Of a DNA stretch of 64,000 nt, positions 60,185-64,000 are shown piece by piece; position 1 is the first letter of the stretch, and the number at the start of each line of letters is the position of its first letter. Where the stretch lies: positions 18,070,402 to 18,134,401 of the forward strand of contig NC_036460.1 in assembly GCF_002775205.1 (NCBI RefSeq), in the 5' to 3' direction. Below the pieces are notes generated by a model, which was not told the DNA's origin, made no database searches, and saw only the letters and a list, made by a program, of their open reading frames with translations. The DNA is from Xiphophorus maculatus. Taxonomy: Eukaryota; Chordata; Actinopteri; Cyprinodontiformes; Poeciliidae. Made by a program: the position numbers and the translations under genes.

Positions 60185-61770
60185 CTGTCCCCTGCATATT
60201 GTTCCTCCCTCCCCACTCGCTCTGTGCCACTCCTGCTTCATCGTACTCCAGCCCACCTTTTTTTTTAATGTTATTAAAGCATTTTGGTCGTCCTGCGTTT
60301 TAGGTCTGCCACGAACTTTTGTGAAGACAGGAAGTGAATCACCTCCCACCAGAAAAAAAACAACTGTCTTTTAGTAAAACTCTGGAGCGTTATTGGCAGT
60401 GGGTTTTGAGTTTGTGAGCGATGTGCATGATCACTTCAGCGAGGCCTCCTCAGTGTGTAACACATGCATTAGGCTTTGTCCAAAAGATGTAAAATAAATC
60501 AATATTCATAATATTTTAGGTTTTCAGGGTCCTTTCAGTGTCTTTTGACTTTATTTTCATATGGGCACACTGTAGTCACACCATGTTATCAAATGAGACA
60601 GCTGCAGGATGTTTGGCTCATGGTTCACACCCTGGCTATGATTGATAAGTCATATTGTGTGAGACATTTTACATATTTACAGTGCAGTGGATGTGATTGA
60701 CAGTCGTAGTTTTTTACTTGCAAAGAACTTCGGACATGGCTTCATATTTGTACATGATATAAGTTTAAAACTAAAGTATTTTTCAGTTAGTTTTCTCTAA
60801 AAAGAAAAAAAGTCAATTCCTGCTTGAAAAGAGTAATTGGCATCTTTCTCCCCTGAGAAATTAAGCTGTTGTTTCACCCTGCATTGAACAGCAGGCCTGA
60901 TTAAATAAAGGCAGCTCATCTGGTGTCATTTTCAATCAAGAAAAAAACTTTAGTTTCAGTTTTCATTTCAGCTCCTGACAGTTTAATCTGTCTTTCACCT
61001 GACCACATCATGATTAACCTGCTCATTTCCAGAGGATAAGGATTCAAACACAAGCAGAGGTGTGGGCTGGTTGGACCTCCTGAAATGTTTTAGCTTAACG
61101 GATGAGTTTACAGACAGAGATGTTCAAGTATCCTGCCCTCCTGATCACTTGGGCACGAACTTAACCTTTTTAATGACAGGGTTAGAAAATCAAGGGTGAA
61201 GCGAGTGGCCTGTGGAGGATGCAAAGACTCGCTGTACGATCGTTACCTTTGTACAGAATTTTCCGATCGACTACATCTGTAGCTGGTGGATCGTATGAAG
61301 GTCCTGTAGGATGACAATTTTTTAGGAAACAAAACTGCTTTTCAGGTCTGCGATTGTTAGCTTTTTACTTAAAGCCTTTTTTCCCCCCCGGATTGAGGTT
61401 TTCATATTAATCAGAAACTAACTTGTTGCAGCATGGAATCTATCTATATACCCGAGCAGATTAAATAACCTCAGATCTTTTGCCGATTATTTATGTGTTT
61501 TTGTTTCTAACTGTACATGTGCTCTTTAAGGGAGGGCACAACATGAGACGATCTCAAGTCGCTAAAGGGAGCCTGCAAGACTATTTATACCACACAATTG
61601 ATTAGTGCTTTTGTTATGCAATGGATTCTTGGCATTTTTTTTTCTGTTACTTAAATGTGTAATACATGGAAGACTGTATGTTTGTACTATCTTAGGCTAG
61701 TACCAAAAAGTTAAAAATATTTTTGTTTGGTTTAATCAGTTCATTAAAAAGTTTCAAGAAAACAATTGTG
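60185..61770 (+). other. lamtor1: lamtor1 3' UTR and convergent spacer
   Basis: Non-coding. Candidate poly(A) signals: AATAAA at 60493-60498, AATAAA at 60904-60909, and ATTAAA at 61743-61748. Which is used cannot be told. No other gene is seen before the transposase remnant at 62109. Confidence 0.4.
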
Positions 61771-62108
61771 TCTTATTGTAGTGACCACATGTTGACTTCT
61801 GAGAAGTAGTTTATTTAGTGATGTTACAGAGTTTTAACAGATAATTTACATTAAGAATCAAACATTTCTGCAGGTACAAATTCATATATTAGCATAACAT
61901 TGAAATGTTACTTTATTTCAGTCATTCAAAAAGTAATTATGACATTGTACACATAATATATTTCTAGGATTTAGAATTTGATGATTATGGCAAAAAAAAA
62001 ACCAACAACCAAGTTCTGTTTCTTAGACAATTCCTCCTGGATTGTTTGTAAGTTTATATCAGGAGAATTTACTTGTCAGTCAAGCAAATTGGTCCACTAA
62101 GCAAAAAT

Positions 62109-62444
62109 TTACTTCTTTTCCTTCTTGGTCCATGCAAGATATTTCTGACGTCTCTGGTGCAGCAGGGGTTTAAAACCAGGAATACCAAAGTTATAGTCTG
62201 CGTTCTGGATTGTTCTGTACCAGAACATGAACTGTAAATGACTTGCAGTGACTCTTATTTCTTTGTGTTCAACCTCCCTGTGGAGAGGCTCAGTAACTCT
62301 CTGCTGTACAACTGTCAAGTCGGCAGCCTTTCCAATGATTTTGTCAGACATAATATTTTTATGTAATATATCTTTTTTGGTCTTGCATGATCTCTTAATT
62401 ATGTGAGGAACTGAATAGGTTTCATTGCTTGTAATTCCTAACAA
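62109..62444 (-). pseudogene. Tc1-like transposase remnant with internal deletion
   Basis: The reading frame of 111 codons contains KAADLTVVQ and LHRE, then jumps to IQNADYNFGIP, GFKPLLHQRRQKYLAWTKKEKK. These are the start of the DNA-binding domain and the end of the linker region of a fish Tc1 transposase. The helix-turn-helix sequence between them is missing and the DDE catalytic part is absent, so it cannot be an active transposase. It lies between lamtor1 and lrrc51. Confidence 0.6.
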
Positions 62445-62919
62445 TCTTTTTTTTTTTTTTTTTTAGAAATAAACATTTAAAAATACAACACTCTCTATGT
62501 AATAAATCCATTAAATATTTCAGGTTTACATGTCCTAATTAGGATTGTTGACATGGCATAACTGTTCAATATTATTCAACTTACAGATAGATGCACCTGT
62601 AAGTTCAGAGACGTTTGAACTTAAACTTCATAATCGGTTAAACTCATATTCCATGCCATGATTAGATTTGAAAAATTGCAAGTTAATACTGGCTAAAATG
62701 TGAAACGAGTAGGTTTCAGTGATGCTCTCAAACAAAAAAACTAAATCTCAGTTATTTTTCTATTTCCAGCACAGAAACCTCAAATTGTGACATTAAATTG
62801 CAAGAAATATTTACAACACTAATTTCAGTTGAAATACTGGTAGCAAATGTGCATATTTAAAAATCTGTTTTCTTGCAGTGAAGCTTTTGAATTGAGTTAT
62901 GATTTCCACACACTAGCAT

Positions 62920-63741
62920 TCAGTGAAGGCTCTTCTTGCTGCTTCTGCAGCGGGAGTTGCTCTGATGCCACAGCTTAGCCAGGACTCGCTCCTGCTGTGT
63001 CACAGCACTGAAGTCCATCGTTTTTAACTGCGGCAATGCAGAAATCACACGATTCCTGCACACAGAAAACTACACACTGAATATTGCACTTGTTTTTACT
63101 TTTTAAGAGTTTCTAGCTGTGCCAGGTCTGGAAGCAGTAAAGCTAATCTTGCAAGTGTTGGATTTTGTGTTGAAAATCAAATGTAAAAAAACTGGACTGT
63201 TTAAAAAGTGATCACTGTTTTAACCAGCAGACATAAAAAAGACATCGTAGTTTCTTAACCGTGAATTGTGTGTGTGTGTGTTTAAGTGCTGTTGCTGTGC
63301 AGACCAGGAAAGGAATTTGATCCGTGTTTAAGCACCTGTTTGCAATGTCGTGCACATACGTGCCTGCACAACATTCAGGTCTAGAGTAATCCCTCCATTT
63401 CTGCTCTGTCTGTATCGGTGAACCAAAAGCACGTACTTAATCTCTGTACATATGTGTATTGTATACATAGCAACAAATGACAACAGTAGATGACTGCATT
63501 TCTGCAGTCATATAAAAAAATTTTACAAGTAAAGGACCTCCCTGTAATATTGTCTCAACTCGGTAAGATGTGTGTTAGAGAAATGTCTCTACCTGTAAGT
63601 CTTGTTTGTCTCTATGGGGTTTCCATGTAGAGTGACGGAGTGAAGATGGGGGAGCACACCCAACCTGTCCACCTCTGACAGAGTAGAAATGTTGTTTCCA
63701 TGAAGATATAACACGCGGAGTCCATGCAACTCGCACAAAAC
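62920..63741 (-). CDS. lrrc51: Leucine-rich repeat protein LRRC51, last two exons
   Basis: Exons 63593-63741 and 62920-63055, joined in phase (TAC AG | G AAT). The first gives a leucine-rich repeat (LCELHGLRVLYLHGNNIS) and VDRLGVLPHLHSVTLHGNPI, then ETNKTYRNRVISALPQLKTM and DFSAVTQQERVLAKLW, ending SSKKSLH. This matches the C-terminus of LRRC51, the leucine-rich half of the primate LRTOMT locus. Earlier exons lie beyond the right edge. A role is not well established; mammalian orthologues are expressed in ciliated and inner-ear tissue. Confidence 0.9.
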
Positions 63742-64000
63742 CTGCAAAATATTTGTGCGCAAGCTTTATTAATGTGACAGCCTATGAATCACCGGGTCTT
63801 TTTGAGTCCATATGTTGTTATCAGAATAAGGATGAGAGTTACGTTTTTGGACATTTTCTCTCTTTTTTTTTTAAACTGCTTTAGCCACATCAGACTGATG
63901 GAGAGAATATAACAGACATTTTCAAGTATTGCATCAGATTGTTAATTGCGATTAGGCTTGGACTTTGACAGAGCCATTCCAATACGGTACATGAATATGC
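63742..64000 (-). other. lrrc51: lrrc51 intron at the window edge
   Basis: AT-rich, with an AG acceptor on the minus strand directly before the exon at 63741. No further exon is seen. Confidence 0.6.

Overview
This is a stretch of vertebrate nuclear DNA, almost certainly from a teleost fish. The genes have many short GT-AG exons and long AT-rich introns. The spacer DNA is full of decayed Tc1-type transposons, LINE 3' ends, small hAT-like elements and microsatellites typical of fish genomes. I see no bacterial, plasmid, phage or CRISPR features.

Layout, left to right: phox2a (+; last two exons, homeodomain transcription factor, 453-1463); inppl1/SHIP2 (-; 27 coding exons reconstructed, 4412-33384, 1248 residues); folr, a GPI-anchored folate receptor (-; 37999-40028, with a one-base frameshift in its last exon); anapc15 (+; 42338-44448); tomt, a catechol-O-methyltransferase-like membrane protein (-; 46489-47528); a secreted frizzled-related protein gene (-; 50592-52772); lamtor1 (+; 56995-60184); and the last two exons of lrrc51 (-; 62920-63741, continuing off the right edge).

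The order and relative orientation phox2a, inppl1, folr, anapc15, tomt, lamtor1, lrrc51 is the same as in the human 11q13.4 block as I know it. The block is therefore an old conserved neighbourhood, and the conserved order independently supports the gene calls. Two departures stand out. First, a secreted frizzled-related gene sits between tomt and lamtor1, where I know of none in human. Second, tomt and lrrc51 are separate genes here, whereas primates read them through as LRTOMT.

The genes do not form one pathway. phox2a specifies autonomic and cranial motor neurons, inppl1 removes the 5-phosphate from PtdIns(3,4,5)P3, folr takes up folate, anapc15 acts in the anaphase-promoting complex, tomt acts in hair-cell mechanotransduction, the sFRP binds Wnt ligands, and lamtor1 anchors the Ragulator complex on lysosomes.

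No wholly new system is evident. The most interesting non-genic signals are three small transposons with readable ends, two LINE fragments nested in older Tc1-like copies, an excess of short near-perfect hairpins with 4-7 base loops, and an 18-bp-arm hairpin just upstream of inppl1.
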